A stretch of 64,000 nt of DNA from Nocardia inohanensis NBRC 100128 (GCF_001612945.1 NZ_BDBK01000016.1:186001-250000), one strand, 5' to 3'. Positions 51,816 through 62,367 are shown, counted from the first letter of the stretch. Numbers and translations are program-made. The notes: generated by a model from the letters alone, not told the origin.

Positions 51816-52964
51816 CTAGTCCGGGCCATTGCCGCCGCCCTGCGGATTCACCGAGATCCGCACCACGCGATCGTCGTATTGATTGGGCTGCCCGTCGGTC
51901 TTGTTCACCGTCGACACCCAGACGATGCCGCTGCCCGCCGGAGACGCGCCGTCGAGGCGGCCGTACTTGTCCTGCGCCAGAATCGACGGCGCCGCGGTCA
52001 CCGCGTGGGTGTTCTTGTCCGCCAAGGCGAGCGCCAGGGCCTTCTGATTGGTCAATGCGATCGCCACCCCGTCGGTGGCGGCCGCGCAGTTCGCCACACC
52101 CGGATGGTCCTGCCAGCTCCAGGCTTTGGTGATGGACCCGTCCGGGGCGATGCGCTGCAAACGGTCCTCGGTGGCGGTGCGATCGGTGACCCAGATGCTG
52201 TCCACGTGATCCGAGCAGACGCCGCCCGCCACACCGATACCGCTCGCCATCACCTCCGGGGCCGCGCCGGGCGCGGTGTCCACGCCGAGCAGCTTCCCGG
52301 CCAGCGAGCCGTTGTCGGCGGCCGCGCCCGGATTGCCCGCGTCACCGGTGAGCACCAGCATGCGGCTGCCGGTGTGGAAGTCGATGGAGCCGCGATTGCC
52401 GCTGGGCCCCTTGGGGATTCCGGTCAGCACCGGCTTCGGCGCGCCACCGTTCTCGGTGGAGAGGCGCACCACGCGATTGTCGCTGCCGGTGGTGATGTAA
52501 GCGTAGATCAGCCCGTCCTCGGCGTAGCTCGGCGACAGCGCGAGCCCGGTCAGCCCGCCGTCGCTGCTCCCGTCCACCTCCAGCCTGGCGATCTCGACCG
52601 GCTCCGGCGGCGCGCCTTCGTCGGTCGCCTCCACCTTCAGGATGCGGCCGGTCAGCCGCTCCGCCACCAGCCCGTGAATGCCGTCCGGCAGCACCAGCAC
52701 GCCGCCGGTGGTGTCCAGGCACGAGACCACCACTGCCGTATCCGGATCCACGCACGGCAGATCCGGGCGTTTGGCGGAGGTCGGGGGTGCTTTGGAATCC
52801 TTGGTCTCGGGTTCGGCGTCCTGCCAGCTCGGCTCGGTGGTGAACGGGCTCGAGGCCCGATCGTCGAAACGCCCGCAGCCGGACAGCAGTACCGCACCGA
52901 GCGTCACACCCAGCACGACCCTGCGTGCGCCCACCCCGATCCGGCCCGCGGCAACCAAACTCAT
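51816..52964 (-). CDS. lppZ: LppZ-like lipoprotein, glucose/sorbosone-dehydrogenase-type beta-propeller
   Basis: 382 residues from the ATG at 52964. Lipobox VTLGAVLLSGC gives an acylated surface lipoprotein. The rest resembles the soluble quinoprotein glucose/sorbosone dehydrogenase propeller (VLVLPDGIHGLVAERLTGRILKVE, GGLTGLALSPSYAEDGLIYAYITTG, GNRGSIDFHTGSRMLVLTGD). The usual GEAHH-type catalytic segment is not evident, so activity is uncertain. From memory M. tuberculosis LppZ (Rv3006) holds the same position beside the DoxX protein. It is divergent from doxX. Confidence 0.8.
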   Translation of the reverse strand: MSLVAAGRIGVGARRVVLGVTLGAVLLSGCGRFDDRASSPFTTEPSWQDAEPETKDSKAPPTSAKRPDLPCVDPDTAVVVSCLDTTGGVLVLPDGIHGLVAERLTGRILKVEATDEGAPPEPVEIARLEVDGSSDGGLTGLALSPSYAEDGLIYAYITTGSDNRVVRLSTENGGAPKPVLTGIPKGPSGNRGSIDFHTGSRMLVLTGDAGNPGAAADNGSLAGKLLGVDTAPGAAPEVMASGIGVAGGVCSDHVDSIWVTDRTATEDRLQRIAPDGSITKAWSWQDHPGVANCAAATDGVAIALTNQKALALALADKNTHAVTAAPSILAQDKYGRLDGASPAGSGIVWVSTVNKTDGQPNQYDDRVVRISVNPQGGGNGPD

Positions 52965-53098
52965 GGTTGAGACGTTACGGAAAACCCGCCGCCTCCGCTC
53001 GGACGGGGGTGCGCGATCGGCCGGCAAGCCGCAAACACGACATGGACACGCCCGCCGACTGTCGTGTGGATGACGCTCCGAGCACTTAATCTGACCGC

Positions 53099-53992
53099 GT
53101 GACTGAGAAGCCGAACGAGCCGTCCGCCGGTGCGGCGGGCGACGAAACGCCCGCGCCCAAGCCGGTAGGTGAACCGGTCCGCAGTCCTTTCGACTCGCCG
53201 ACCGAAGTGTTCGCCACGGCATCGGTCAAGGACGAGCCCACCACGCCCGACCTCACCAAGGAGGTCCCGCGCACCGACGAGGAGCTGGGCCTCGACCCCG
53301 AAGTCCCGCTCTACTCGGAGCTGAAGAACTCCATCCCCGGCGCGGCCGACAGCAAAGCCACCACCCCCGACCCGGCCGCCCCCACCTACGCCTTCGCCAG
53401 CATCCCCCCGGCCCCTACCGCCCCCGCCGACTCCTCCCGCTACCGCCGGGACAGTCGCCGCGGCACCCTGGACCTCGGACTCCTGCTGCTCCGCTTGATA
53501 ATCGGCGGCACCTTCATCTATCACGGCCTGCAAAAAGCCACCGGCTGGTTCCACGGCCCCGGCCTGGACGGCATCAAAACCGCCATGGAGAACGGCGGCT
53601 GGAAACACGTAGACCTCTCCGCGCCCCTGCTCATCGCAGGCGAACTCGGCGGCGGCATCCTGGTGGTCCTCGGCCTGGCCACACCGCTGGCGGCAGGCGC
53701 GGTCCTGGCGGTGATCCTCGACGCCTGGATGTGGAAGCAGAGCATGGTCCCCGGCTTCCAATACTCCGCCAAGGGCAACTCCACCGAAATCGAATCCATC
53801 CTCGCGGGCATAGCCACGGTCCTGATCCTCACCGGCCCCGGCCGCCTCTCCTTCGACCGCAACCGCGGCTGGGCATCCAGGCCCTACCTCGGCTCCCTGG
53901 CCGCCCTGGTGGCCGCCATCGCCGCCGCCATCCTCGCCTACATCTACCTGCACGGCGGCAACCCGTTGACCGGCATCGGCCCCTTCGACTGA
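53099..53992 (+). CDS. DoxX-family membrane protein (Rv3005c-like)
   Basis: 297 residues, GTG start. The first ~115 residues are acidic, Pro/Thr-rich and probably disordered. After LDLGLLLLRLIIGGTFIYHGLQKATGWF the DoxX domain has four membrane helices (LLIAGELGGGILVVLGLATPLAAGAVLAVILDAWMW, ILAGIATVLILTGPG, LGSLAALVAAIAAAILAYIYL). In M. tuberculosis a DoxX protein forms a membrane oxidoreductase complex with superoxide dismutase and a thiosulfate sulfurtransferase, which may or may not be this paralogue. Confidence 0.85.
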   Translation: MTEKPNEPSAGAAGDETPAPKPVGEPVRSPFDSPTEVFATASVKDEPTTPDLTKEVPRTDEELGLDPEVPLYSELKNSIPGAADSKATTPDPAAPTYAFASIPPAPTAPADSSRYRRDSRRGTLDLGLLLLRLIIGGTFIYHGLQKATGWFHGPGLDGIKTAMENGGWKHVDLSAPLLIAGELGGGILVVLGLATPLAAGAVLAVILDAWMWKQSMVPGFQYSAKGNSTEIESILAGIATVLILTGPGRLSFDRNRGWASRPYLGSLAALVAAIAAAILAYIYLHGGNPLTGIGPFD

Positions 53993-54133
53993 TCAGCCGC
54001 GCCCGACCCTCGCGACAAACGAATCCCACACGCCCACTCCACCACTGCCGAGGAAGGCGACTTCGACACAGTCCTGGCCGCCTGAGCTATGGGTGGACTT
54101 GAACCACTTGGCCCGGCTCGGATCATCGGTCAC
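53993..54133 (-). pseudogene. truncated DUF397 gene
   Basis: 46 codons starting at GTG 54133, overlapping the stop of the XRE remnant as GTGA, as in the intact pair at 36690. The first 37 residues are good DUF397 (AKWFKSTHSSGGQDCVEVAFL...GVGVWDS), but the conserved end (DSKDPxGPxLxFxPxEW) is replaced by FVARVGRG and a stop. It ends directly against the doxX stop, so the 3' part was probably lost when the two regions were joined. Confidence 0.75.
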
Positions 54134-54572
54134 GGTCGTGCTCCCTTGCCGAATGCCTCACGGTACAGATCCACCTCGGTCGGCCGTTCGAAATACATTG
54201 CCCCCGCGAAACTTTCAGCGAAGACCACCGTGGGCTCCGTCAACTTCCCTCGGGCGTCCTTCCCGAACTGGAACGTGATGAACGGCGTCAGCGGCATTCC
54301 CAGCGGGAACCCAGCTCGAAATGGCAACAGCCGTACTTCGACGTTCTCGCGAGTGCCCAGATCGGCGACGTAGACATCGCAGAGGCCCAGAATGTCTCGG
54401 ACCCTGACCTTCTCGGTAAGGCCGCGTTCCAGGCGGCTGGGGGTGGACTTGTGCCATTCCATCAACATCGCGCTTGTTCCACGGTGAGCCCGGCTCGGTC
54501 GCGGGCCGCGCGCAGCAATCGGCCGAGCTGCCTTCGTGGCAGGGGCGTAGCCGTATCCGCACTCATCGCCAT
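54130..54572 (-). pseudogene. decayed XRE/DUF5753 regulator gene
   Basis: Two defects are visible against the intact copy at 35812. First, a -1 shift near 54470: the N-terminal LPRRQLGRLLRAARDRAGLTVEQA is in one frame and stops, while AMLMEWHKSTPSRLERGLTEKVRVRDILGLCDVY continues in the next. Second, after DVYVADLGTRE the sequence jumps directly to NVEVRLLPFRAGFPLG, so about 130 residues of the DUF5753 domain are missing. The end (TVVFAESFAGAMYFERPTEVDLYREAF) is still recognisable. Start at ATG 54572 or 54566. Non-functional unless the short pieces are used. Confidence 0.85.
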
Positions 54573-54771
54573 CGCGTACCGGACGGTTTCGTGGGATCGG
54601 TCTTTTGCTCCGCCGGTATCGACCGAACTGCCGCCCACCGCGAATGTCCGCGCGTTCCATTGCATTCCGGTCGGCGACCGGCATCGCCGGCGCGGTCGGC
54701 ATCGCGCGTGAGTCCGGCGGGTATCGGACATTTTTTGCTGTCTTTCGGGCCGTTTGCCTACCTTGGTCGGC

Positions 54772-55218
54772 ATGGCATTGATCGAAATCGAGGACCTGCC
54801 CGCGATGACCGCCGATGTCCTGCGCAGACGCGCTCGGGCCGCCGGGCTGCCGCCCCGGGAATACGTGCGCCGGGAACTGATCGAAATGGCCGGGCGGCGG
54901 GTGCCGCTGGATGCCGTGGTGGAGTTTCTGGCGCAGGAGCGGCCCAAAGGGCTGGAACCGGAAATCGATCACGGGGCAATGGCATTGATCGATCTCTACG
55001 ATCTGCCGACGGAGGTGTGCGGAGTCTTCATGGATCGCGCGGCCGCGGCACAGCAGCCTTTGAGCGACTATGTGCGTCAGGAGCTGATCGCGTCCGCGCG
55101 GCGGCGCTCCGTCGAAGACGCCATGCTCGAGATCCGCGAGGTGGCGGAGCAGAACCCGGACCTGGCCATCGATATGGAGGCTTTCGAAGCGTCGGTGCGG
55201 TACGCCCGCGGGATGTAG
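54772..55218 (+). CDS. internally duplicated FitA-like ribbon-helix-helix protein
   Basis: 148 residues from the ATG at 54772 (an in-frame ATG lies at 54754). Two halves repeat the same pattern: ALIEIEDLPAMTADVLRRRARAAGLPPREYVRRELIEMA (1-40) and ALIDLYDLPTEVCGVFMDRAAAAQQPLSDYVRQELIASA (~67-107). Each looks like an antitoxin strand-helix-helix unit. The C-terminus (AMLEIREVAEQNPDLAIDMEAFEASVRYARG) resembles the toxin-binding tail of FitA/VapB antitoxins. No toxin gene follows; the next gene is on the other strand. It may act as a solitary DNA-binding protein. Confidence 0.65.
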   Translation: MALIEIEDLPAMTADVLRRRARAAGLPPREYVRRELIEMAGRRVPLDAVVEFLAQERPKGLEPEIDHGAMALIDLYDLPTEVCGVFMDRAAAAQQPLSDYVRQELIASARRRSVEDAMLEIREVAEQNPDLAIDMEAFEASVRYARGM

Positions 55219-55230
55219 GCGAAACAGCAA

Positions 55231-55264
55231 GCGGCCGGGACGATCCGATGATCGTCCCGGCCGC
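55231..55264. terminator. bidirectional hairpin terminator
   Basis: A perfect 15-bp stem (55231-55245 with 55250-55264) and CGAT loop between two convergent genes. Confidence 0.75.
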
Positions 55265-55278
55265 TGCGTCCGCTCAGC

Positions 55279-55578
55279 TCACCATTCGGTGGAGTTGAAC
55301 CGCTGCCACTCGTCGTACGTCTCCTGGTGCAACCGCATCACTTCGTTCGACTTGGTGTCGATCTGCTCGTTCAGCAGTGCGCGATGCGAGGCGATCTGCG
55401 CCAGTTCGCCCGGCTCCGCCATGATTTCGGCGGAATCGAGCTGGCGGTTCTGTGCTGCCAATTCCTCGGCCTCGGCCAGCAGCGTCTTCGCCTGTGCGTT
55501 GCGCGCATCGCTGCGTTCCAGCATGGCCGTGTACTCGGCAAGCATATTGTCCGCCTTGCCGACGTATTCGATTGTCAT
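55279..55578 (-). CDS. small coiled-coil protein of unknown function
   Basis: 99 residues, helical and charged, with no signal peptide. IEYVGKADNMLAEYTAMLERSDARNAQAKTLLAEAEELAAQNRQL and HRALLNEQIDTKSNEVMRLHQETYDEWQRF predict a helical hairpin of WXG100-like size, but the WxG turn is missing. It lies 15 bp after ilvD on the same strand and may be cotranscribed with it. Confidence 0.6.
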   Translation of the reverse strand: MTIEYVGKADNMLAEYTAMLERSDARNAQAKTLLAEAEELAAQNRQLDSAEIMAEPGELAQIASHRALLNEQIDTKSNEVMRLHQETYDEWQRFNSTEW

Positions 55579-55593
55579 TCCCCTGCTCTCTGT

Positions 55594-57435
55594 CTACGGC
55601 ACGCGCCGCACTGCACCCTTGTCGGCCGACGTCGCCAGCGCTGCGTACGCGCGCAGCGCGGTGGTAACCGGCCGTTCGCGGTGCGCGGGCTGCCAAGGCC
55701 GCTCGGACGCTTCCATTTTGCTGCGTCGCTCGGCGAGCACCTCATCGGGGACCAGCACTTCGAGCGCGCGGGTGTGCACGTCGATGCGGATACGGTCGCC
55801 GTTCTCGATCAGGCCGATGGCGCCGCCGCTGGCCGCCTCGGGCGAGATATGCCCGATGGACAGGCCCGAAGTACCGCCGGAGAAGCGGCCGTCGGTGATC
55901 AACGCGCAAACCTTGCCCAGGCCCGCGCCCTTCAGGAATGCGGTGGGGTGCAGCATTTCCTGCATGCCCGGACCACCGGAGGGACCCTCGTAGCGGACCA
56001 CGACCACATCGCCCGGCTGGATCTTCTTGCCGAGGATGAGCGAGACCGCCTCCTCCTGGGATTCGACCACCACGGCCGGACCCTCGAAGGTGAACAGGTC
56101 CTCGTCGATGCCCGCGGTCTTGAGGATCGCGCCGTCCGGGGCGATATTGCCGCGCAGCACGCACAGCCCGCCCTCGACGGTGTAGGCGTGCTCGACGGAG
56201 CGAATGCAGCCGCCCGCCTGATCGGTGTCGAGCGAGGACCACCGGTTGTCGGTGGAGAACGGCTCGGTGGTGCGCACGCCGCCCGGCGCGGCATGGAACA
56301 GCTCGATGGCCTCTTCGGAAGCCTTGCCGGAGCGGATGTCCCAGGTGTCGAGGTACTCCTCGAACGACTTGGTGTGCACCGTGGTCACATCGGTTTCGAG
56401 CAGCCCGCCGCGGCGCAGCTCACCGAGGATGGCCGGAATGCCACCGGCCCGGTGCACGTCCTCCATGTGGTAGTCGGAGTTCGGCGACACCTTGGAAAGG
56501 CACGGCACCCGGCGCGAGATCTCGTCGATGGACTGGAGATCGAACTCGATCTCACCCTCCTGCGCGGCGGCCAGGGTGTGCAGCACGGTGTTGGTCGACC
56601 CGCCCATGGCCACATCCAGGGCCATCGCATTGCGGAAAGCCTTGACGTTGGCCACGTTTCGCGGCAGCACCGACGCGTCGTCGTCCCGGTACCACCGGTT
56701 GGCGATATCGACGATGACCCGTCCGGCCTTCTGGAACAGCGCCCGGCGCGCGGCATGGGTGGCCAGCGTGGATCCGTTGCCCGGCAGCGCCAGACCCAGC
56801 GCCTCGGTGAGGCAGTTCATGGAGTTGGCGGTGAACATGCCGGAGCACGAACCACAGGTCGGGCACGCCGACCGCTCGACCTCGTCGAGCCCGTCATCGG
56901 TGACGGTGGGGGAGGCGGAGGCGGAAATAGCGGTGATGAGGTCGGTCGGCGCCTGCGCCACACCGCCCACCACCACGGCCTTACCGGCCTCCATCGGCCC
57001 GCCGGAGACGAACACGGCGGGGATGTTCAAGCGCATCGCGGCATTGAGCATGCCGGGAGTGATCTTGTCGCAGTTGGAGATACACACCAGCGCGTCGGCG
57101 GTGTGCGCGTTCGCCATGTACTCCACCGAGTCGGCGATGATCTCGCGCGAGGGCAGCGAGTACAGCATGCCGCCGTGACCCATGGCGATGCCGTCGTCCA
57201 CCGCGATGGTGTGGAACTCGCGCGGCACGCCACCGGCGGCGCGAACCGCCTCGGCCACGATCTCCCCGACGTCCTTCAGGTGCACGTGTCCCGGTACGAA
57301 CTGGGTGTACGAGTTCGCGATGGCGACGATCGGCTTCCCGAAGTCGGAGTCGGTGAGGCCGGTCGCGCGCCAGAGGGCGCGAGCGCCCGCGGCATTACGT
57401 CCGGCGGTGGTGGTGCGTGAGCGAAGTGGTGGCAT
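55594..57435 (-). CDS. ilvD: dihydroxy-acid dehydratase
   Basis: 613 residues from the ATG at 57435 (GAGGAAT upstream). Third common enzyme of valine/isoleucine synthesis. Fe-S ligands are seen in [12 protein letters not shown] and [97 protein letters not shown] are typical. The two-Cys-then-Cys spacing fits the IlvD/Edd family; [2Fe-2S] versus [4Fe-4S] is not decided here. In M. tuberculosis ilvD lies elsewhere, so its place next to ilvBNC (opposite strand) is a difference from memory. Confidence 0.95.
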   Translation of the reverse strand: MPPLRSRTTTAGRNAAGARALWRATGLTDSDFGKPIVAIANSYTQFVPGHVHLKDVGEIVAEAVRAAGGVPREFHTIAVDDGIAMGHGGMLYSLPSREIIADSVEYMANAHTADALVCISNCDKITPGMLNAAMRLNIPAVFVSGGPMEAGKAVVVGGVAQAPTDLITAISASASPTVTDDGLDEVERSACPTCGSCSGMFTANSMNCLTEALGLALPGNGSTLATHAARRALFQKAGRVIVDIANRWYRDDDASVLPRNVANVKAFRNAMALDVAMGGSTNTVLHTLAAAQEGEIEFDLQSIDEISRRVPCLSKVSPNSDYHMEDVHRAGGIPAILGELRRGGLLETDVTTVHTKSFEEYLDTWDIRSGKASEEAIELFHAAPGGVRTTEPFSTDNRWSSLDTDQAGGCIRSVEHAYTVEGGLCVLRGNIAPDGAILKTAGIDEDLFTFEGPAVVVESQEEAVSLILGKKIQPGDVVVVRYEGPSGGPGMQEMLHPTAFLKGAGLGKVCALITDGRFSGGTSGLSIGHISPEAASGGAIGLIENGDRIRIDVHTRALEVLVPDEVLAERRSKMEASERPWQPAHRERPVTTALRAYAALATSADKGAVRRVP

Positions 57436-57573
57436 GATTCCTCGGGCTCTTTTCAAAGGCGCCGTGTCGCAAGGGGCTGTCTGGCGACCGCGCCGATGTC
57501 ATTCGGCGCCATTCCACGTTACTCCCGTGCGCACCCGGCGATTACCGCCGGTAGCAACCTCGCGCACCCCGAA

Positions 57574-58092
57574 CTACGGCGTGTCGCCCTCGGGCTCGGT
57601 CGCCTCGGCGGTCTCCGCGGCTTCTTCGTCCGCGCCGTCCGCGTCCTCCGGCTCAGCGAACGGATCCGGAATTCGCCCGCCGGATGCTGCGACCAGATCC
57701 GAGAGCCGGTCGTATCCGACAGCGGGCAAAGTCACATTCGTGTCATCGCTCAGGTGCAGCTGGAGGAAGCCGCGCTTGGGGATCCGCAGCCCCTTCACCT
57801 GTTCCCAATCGACATGCCGCGAGGAGAACATGGACCGCACATCGATGCCCTTCCCGGACACCGTGGTTCGCACCCGCTCGACCCAGACGGCCGCGGCGAT
57901 CGGGATCGCGAACAGAATCCACAACACCTTCGGCGCCCCGAAGAACGGGAAAGCCACCGAGAAGAGCAGCAGAAACACCCCGAGGTGCGCCAGCCGGGGG
58001 AGGCGGATCACGCGACCCGCGTCCGATTCCGGCGCGGCGGTATGGGACGATCGAGCAGGTGGCACGGACTGATGCTGTGAGGACACACCCAT
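57574..58092 (-). CDS. PH-domain membrane protein (Cfp6/Rv3004-like)
   Basis: 172 residues. Two close transmembrane helices (LAHLGVFLLLFSVAFPFF and LWILFAIPIAAAVWV) are followed by a bacterial PH domain (VRTTVSGKGIDVRSMFSSRHVDWEQVKGLRIPKRGFLQLHLSDDTNVTLPAVGYDRLSDLVAA) and an acidic Ala/Glu tail. From memory M. tuberculosis Cfp6 (Rv3004), also next to ilvB, has this form and was found in culture filtrate. Function unknown. Divergent from ilvBNC. Confidence 0.85.
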   Translation of the reverse strand: MGVSSQHQSVPPARSSHTAAPESDAGRVIRLPRLAHLGVFLLLFSVAFPFFGAPKVLWILFAIPIAAAVWVERVRTTVSGKGIDVRSMFSSRHVDWEQVKGLRIPKRGFLQLHLSDDTNVTLPAVGYDRLSDLVAASGGRIPDPFAEPEDADGADEEAAETAEATEPEGDTP

Positions 58093-58164
58093 ATCCTCGC
58101 ATCATGGTGAACGGACCCGAACAACCGCACTGTCTCACATAATGGGACCCAATTGGTCAGAAGT

Positions 58165-58192
58165 TTGACTGAACGACCCACGCGCACATACC
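58165..58192 (+). promoter_or_regulatory. candidate promoter of the ilv leader
   Basis: TTGACT (58165-58170), a 16-bp spacer and CATACC (58187-58192). Transcription would start about 7 bp later, only a few bases before the leader GTG, so the leader peptide would be translated from an almost leaderless message. Confidence 0.5.
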
Positions 58193-58201
58193 GTCGAGCG
58201 C

Positions 58202-58249
58202 GTGAATCGATTCGAGTTGCTCGTAATCGGCCGGCGCGTCCAGCGCTAG
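58202..58249 (+). CDS. ilvBNC attenuator leader peptide
   Basis: GTG-initiated 15-codon ORF, MNRFELLVIGRRVQR. It has the run Leu-Leu-Val-Ile (codons TTG CTC GTA ATC, including the rare GTA) and another Val, the regulatory amino acids made by or competing in this pathway. It lies 138 bp upstream of ilvB and is followed by a terminator-like stem. This is the arrangement of ribosome-mediated transcription attenuation known for ilvB leaders in corynebacteria and streptomycetes. Starvation for branched-chain amino acids would stall the ribosome and let transcription continue. Confidence 0.75.
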   Translation: MNRFELLVIGRRVQR

Positions 58250-58307
58250 AGCCGACGACTGTAGGTCTATTACGTCAGCTCGCAGCTGCGACGCGCCACC
58301 CTCGAAC

Positions 58308-58333
58308 AGCCCTGGGCTGTCGGGGGCTTTTTT
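58308..58333 (+). terminator. attenuator terminator of ilvBNC
   Basis: AGCCC (58308-58312) can pair with GGGCT (58324-58328), followed by six T (58328-58333). Part of the left arm (CAGCCC) can also pair with the nearby GGGCTG, and a second self-complementary segment lies at 58274-58294 (GTCAGCTCGCAGCTGCGAC region). Alternative pairings are expected of an attenuator. Confidence 0.7.
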
Positions 58334-58386
58334 GTGTTCAGGCAAGTCCCATGGACTGGAACGACAAGCAGTAAGGAACCAAGACG

Positions 58387-60318
58387 GTGAGCGCACCTAC
58401 CGCCCGGCCCGGGCCCTCGGCCCGCAGGCCAGCGCCTTCGGCCACTCAGCCGACCGCGGCTCCGGCCGCGACCCCGAATCGCCGCCAGGTCCCGCCCGAG
58501 CGGGTCACCGGCGCGCAGTCGGTCGTCCGTTCGCTCGAAGAGCTCGGTGTCGACACGGTATTCGGAATTCCGGGCGGTGCGATTCTTCCGGTCTACGACC
58601 CGCTTTTCGACTCGACCAAGGTCCGCCACGTGCTGGTGCGGCACGAGCAGGGCGCGGGTCACGCCGCGACCGGCTACGCCCAGGCAACCGGCAAGGTCGG
58701 TGTCTGTATGGCCACCTCCGGTCCGGGCGCGACCAACCTGGTGACTCCGATCGCCGACGCCCAGATGGATTCGGTGCCGCTGGTGGCCATCACCGGTCAG
58801 GTCGGCCGTTCGCTGATCGGCACCGACGCCTTCCAGGAAGCCGACATCTCGGGCATCACCATGGCGTGCACCAAGCACAACTTCCTGGTGACCGACCCGA
58901 TCGACATCCCGCGCATGATCGCCGAGGCGTTCCATCTCGCCTCCACCGGTCGCCCGGGCGCCGTGCTGGTCGACATCCCCAAGGACGTCCTCCAGGCGCA
59001 GACCACCTTCTCCTGGCCGCCGGAGATGAAGCTCCCCGGCTACCGCCCGGTCACCAAGCCGCACGGCAAGCAGGTGCGCGAAGCCGCCCGCATGATCATG
59101 GACGCCAAGTCGCCCGTGCTCTACGTCGGCGGCGGCGTCATCAAGGCCGATGCTTCTGCCGAGCTCCTGGAGCTGGCCGAACTGACCGGCATCCCCGTCG
59201 TCACCACCCTGATGGCGCGCGGCGCGTTCCCCGACACGCACACCCTGAACATGGGTATGCCGGGTATGCACGGCACCGTGGGAGCCGTTGCGGCACTTCA
59301 GAAGTCGGACCTGCTGATCACCCTCGGCGCGCGTTTCGACGACCGCGTCACCGGTCAGCTGGACTCCTTCGCCACCAACGCCAAGGTCATCCATGCCGAT
59401 ATCGACCCGGCCGAGATCGGCAAGAACCGCCATGCGGACGTGCCGATCGTGGGCGACTGCCGCGAGGTCATCACCGAGCTCATCGAGACCCTGAAGGCCG
59501 ATCCGGCCGCGCAGGGCAAGAAGCCGCTGCTGGATCTCACCGAATGGTGGGGCTACCTGTCCGGCGTGCGCGACTCCTACCCGCTGGGCTGGAAGACCCC
59601 GTCCGACGGTTCGCTGTCGCCGGAGTTCGTCATCGAGAAGCTCGGCCAGCTGGCCGGACCCGACGCCATCTACTGTGCCGGCGTCGGCCAGCACCAGATG
59701 TGGGCCGCGCAGTTCATCAAGTACGAGAAGCCGCGCACCTGGCTGAACTCCGGTGGCCTGGGCACCATGGGCTACTCGGTGCCCGCCGCCATGGGCGCCA
59801 AGATGGGCATGCCGGACCGCGAGGTCTGGGCCATCGACGGTGACGGCTGCTTCCAGATGACCAATCAGGAACTGGCCACCTGCGCCGTGGAAGGCGTGCC
59901 GATCAAGGTCGCGCTGATCAACAACGGCAACCTGGGCATGGTCCGGCAGTGGCAGACGCTCTTCTACGAGAAGCGTTACTCCAACACCGATCTGGGCACC
60001 CACACCCTGCGCATCCCCGACTTCGTGAAGCTCGCGGAAGCCCTCGGCTGCCATGGCATTCGCGTGGAGAAGGAAGAGGACGTGGAGGCCGCGATCCGCG
60101 AGGCGCAGGCCATCAACGATCGTCCCGTCGTGATCGATTTCATCGTCGGCAAGGACGCCCAGGTGTGGCCGATGGTCGCCGCCGGCACCTCCAACGACGA
60201 GATCATGGCCGCCCGTGGCATCCGCCCGCTCTTCGACGACGACGAGTCGATCGCCGAGCCGGCCATCATCCACGAGGCGATGTCGCACGAGCAGGCCCAG
60301 AAGGGGACGCAGGCATGA
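58387..60318 (+). CDS. ilvB: acetolactate synthase large subunit
   Basis: 643 residues, GTG start. First common step of valine, leucine and isoleucine synthesis, using thiamine diphosphate, FAD and Mg. A Pro/Ala-rich ~40-residue N-terminal extension precedes the pyrimidine-binding domain ([12 protein letters not shown]; catalytic Glu in [14 protein letters not shown]). The FAD/beta domain and the diphosphate-binding motif [19 protein letters not shown]...NNGNLGMV follow. Controlled by the attenuator upstream. Stop overlaps ilvN (ATGA). Herbicide-binding residues were not examined. Confidence 0.96.
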   Translation: MSAPTARPGPSARRPAPSATQPTAAPAATPNRRQVPPERVTGAQSVVRSLEELGVDTVFGIPGGAILPVYDPLFDSTKVRHVLVRHEQGAGHAATGYAQATGKVGVCMATSGPGATNLVTPIADAQMDSVPLVAITGQVGRSLIGTDAFQEADISGITMACTKHNFLVTDPIDIPRMIAEAFHLASTGRPGAVLVDIPKDVLQAQTTFSWPPEMKLPGYRPVTKPHGKQVREAARMIMDAKSPVLYVGGGVIKADASAELLELAELTGIPVVTTLMARGAFPDTHTLNMGMPGMHGTVGAVAALQKSDLLITLGARFDDRVTGQLDSFATNAKVIHADIDPAEIGKNRHADVPIVGDCREVITELIETLKADPAAQGKKPLLDLTEWWGYLSGVRDSYPLGWKTPSDGSLSPEFVIEKLGQLAGPDAIYCAGVGQHQMWAAQFIKYEKPRTWLNSGGLGTMGYSVPAAMGAKMGMPDREVWAIDGDGCFQMTNQELATCAVEGVPIKVALINNGNLGMVRQWQTLFYEKRYSNTDLGTHTLRIPDFVKLAEALGCHGIRVEKEEDVEAAIREAQAINDRPVVIDFIVGKDAQVWPMVAAGTSNDEIMAARGIRPLFDDDESIAEPAIIHEAMSHEQAQKGTQA

Positions 60319-60818
60319 GCACCACCCACACCCTCTCCGTGCTGGTGGAGGACAAGCCGGGCGTGCTGGCGCGCGTGGCATCGCTGTTCTCGCGGCGTGG
60401 TTTCAATATCGAGTCCCTGGCGGTCGGCGGCACCGAGATCCCCGAGATCTCGCGCATGACCATCGTGGTCACCGTGGAGGATCTGCCGCTCGAGCAGGTC
60501 ACCAAGCAGCTCAACAAGCTGGTGAACGTCATCAAGATCGTCGAGCAGGACACCGACTCCTCGGTGGCCCGCGAGCTGATCCTGGTGAAGGTGCGCGCCG
60601 ACGCCAGCGTCCGCACCCAGGTCATCGAAGCCGTGAACCTGTTCCGCGCCAAGGTGATCGACGTCTCGCCCGATGCGCTGACCATCGAGGCGACCGGCAC
60701 CCGCTCCAAGCTCGACGCCCTGCTGCGCATGATGGAGCCCTACGGTATCCGTGAGATCGTGCAGTCGGGCGTGGTCGCCGTCGGTCGCGGACCGAAGTCG
60801 ATCACCGCAACTCGCTAG
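60315..60818 (+). CDS. ilvN: acetolactate synthase small (regulatory) subunit
   Basis: 167 residues. The N-terminal ACT domain ([36 protein letters not shown]) binds valine for feedback inhibition; the C-terminal domain ([43 protein letters not shown]) is the ALS_ss_C fold. ATG at 60315 overlaps the ilvB stop by 4 bp for equal production of both subunits. 99 bp separate it from ilvC. Confidence 0.96.
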   Translation: MSTTHTLSVLVEDKPGVLARVASLFSRRGFNIESLAVGGTEIPEISRMTIVVTVEDLPLEQVTKQLNKLVNVIKIVEQDTDSSVARELILVKVRADASVRTQVIEAVNLFRAKVIDVSPDALTIEATGTRSKLDALLRMMEPYGIREIVQSGVVAVGRGPKSITATR

Positions 60819-60890
60819 TAACCGGCCGCCGCGGCGGCCGCATCCCCGCCATCCCGGCATGCTTTCGGCTGGGATCCACCACAGCTTTAA

Positions 60891-61931
<1,041 letters not shown>

Positions 61932-61943
61932 GGTTTCGACACG

Positions 61944-61978
61944 AAAAGGCCCGGCATCCAATGGATGCCGGGCCTTTT
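61944..61978 (+). terminator. intrinsic terminator of ilvBNC
   Basis: A perfect 16-bp stem (61944-61959 with 61963-61978), loop AAT, ending in TTTT. It reads as a terminator on both strands (AAAA/TTTT), so it can also serve the convergent small gene. Confidence 0.92.
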
Positions 61979-61985
61979 CACTTGT

Positions 61986-62231
61986 TCACCAGCTTCCGGT
62001 CCGCGGATACCAGTAGTAGCCGTGATGGTGGTTGCCGTAGTGCGGGCGGGCGGCATCGGTGATCAAGCCGTCGCCGGTGTCGGCCGCGGCGACCGACGGG
62101 TCGGGATCGGTGAGTGGAATATCGGCCGAAGCCGGAACCACAACTGCGGTAAGCGGAATCAAGGCAATAGCTCCGACGGCCGCCACTCGTGCGAGCGCCT
62201 GCCGGGGAGTCGTGAACTTAGCGGATTTCAT
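61986..62231 (-). CDS. small secreted His/Tyr-rich protein
   Basis: 81 residues. Signal peptide (LARVAAVGAIALIPLTAVVVPASA) and a 45-residue mature chain with an acidic half (DIPLTDPDPSVAAADTGDG) and a C-terminal His/Tyr/Trp-rich end (HYGNHHHGYYWYPRTG). The His cluster could bind metal. Function unknown; one of several tiny exported proteins in the window. Confidence 0.7.
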   Translation of the reverse strand: MKSAKFTTPRQALARVAAVGAIALIPLTAVVVPASADIPLTDPDPSVAAADTGDGLITDAARPHYGNHHHGYYWYPRTGSW

Positions 62232-62367
62232 GTCCGGTAACTCTTCCGCAGAGTTAGTGCGACTCGCTATGACCTCACGGCGAATTAGGGGATCCAGGGG
62301 GCTTCACGAGATCCCGAATGTGCCCTCAGGCACCGTGTTTCGCTATCCTTCGTCACATCGATCGAGG

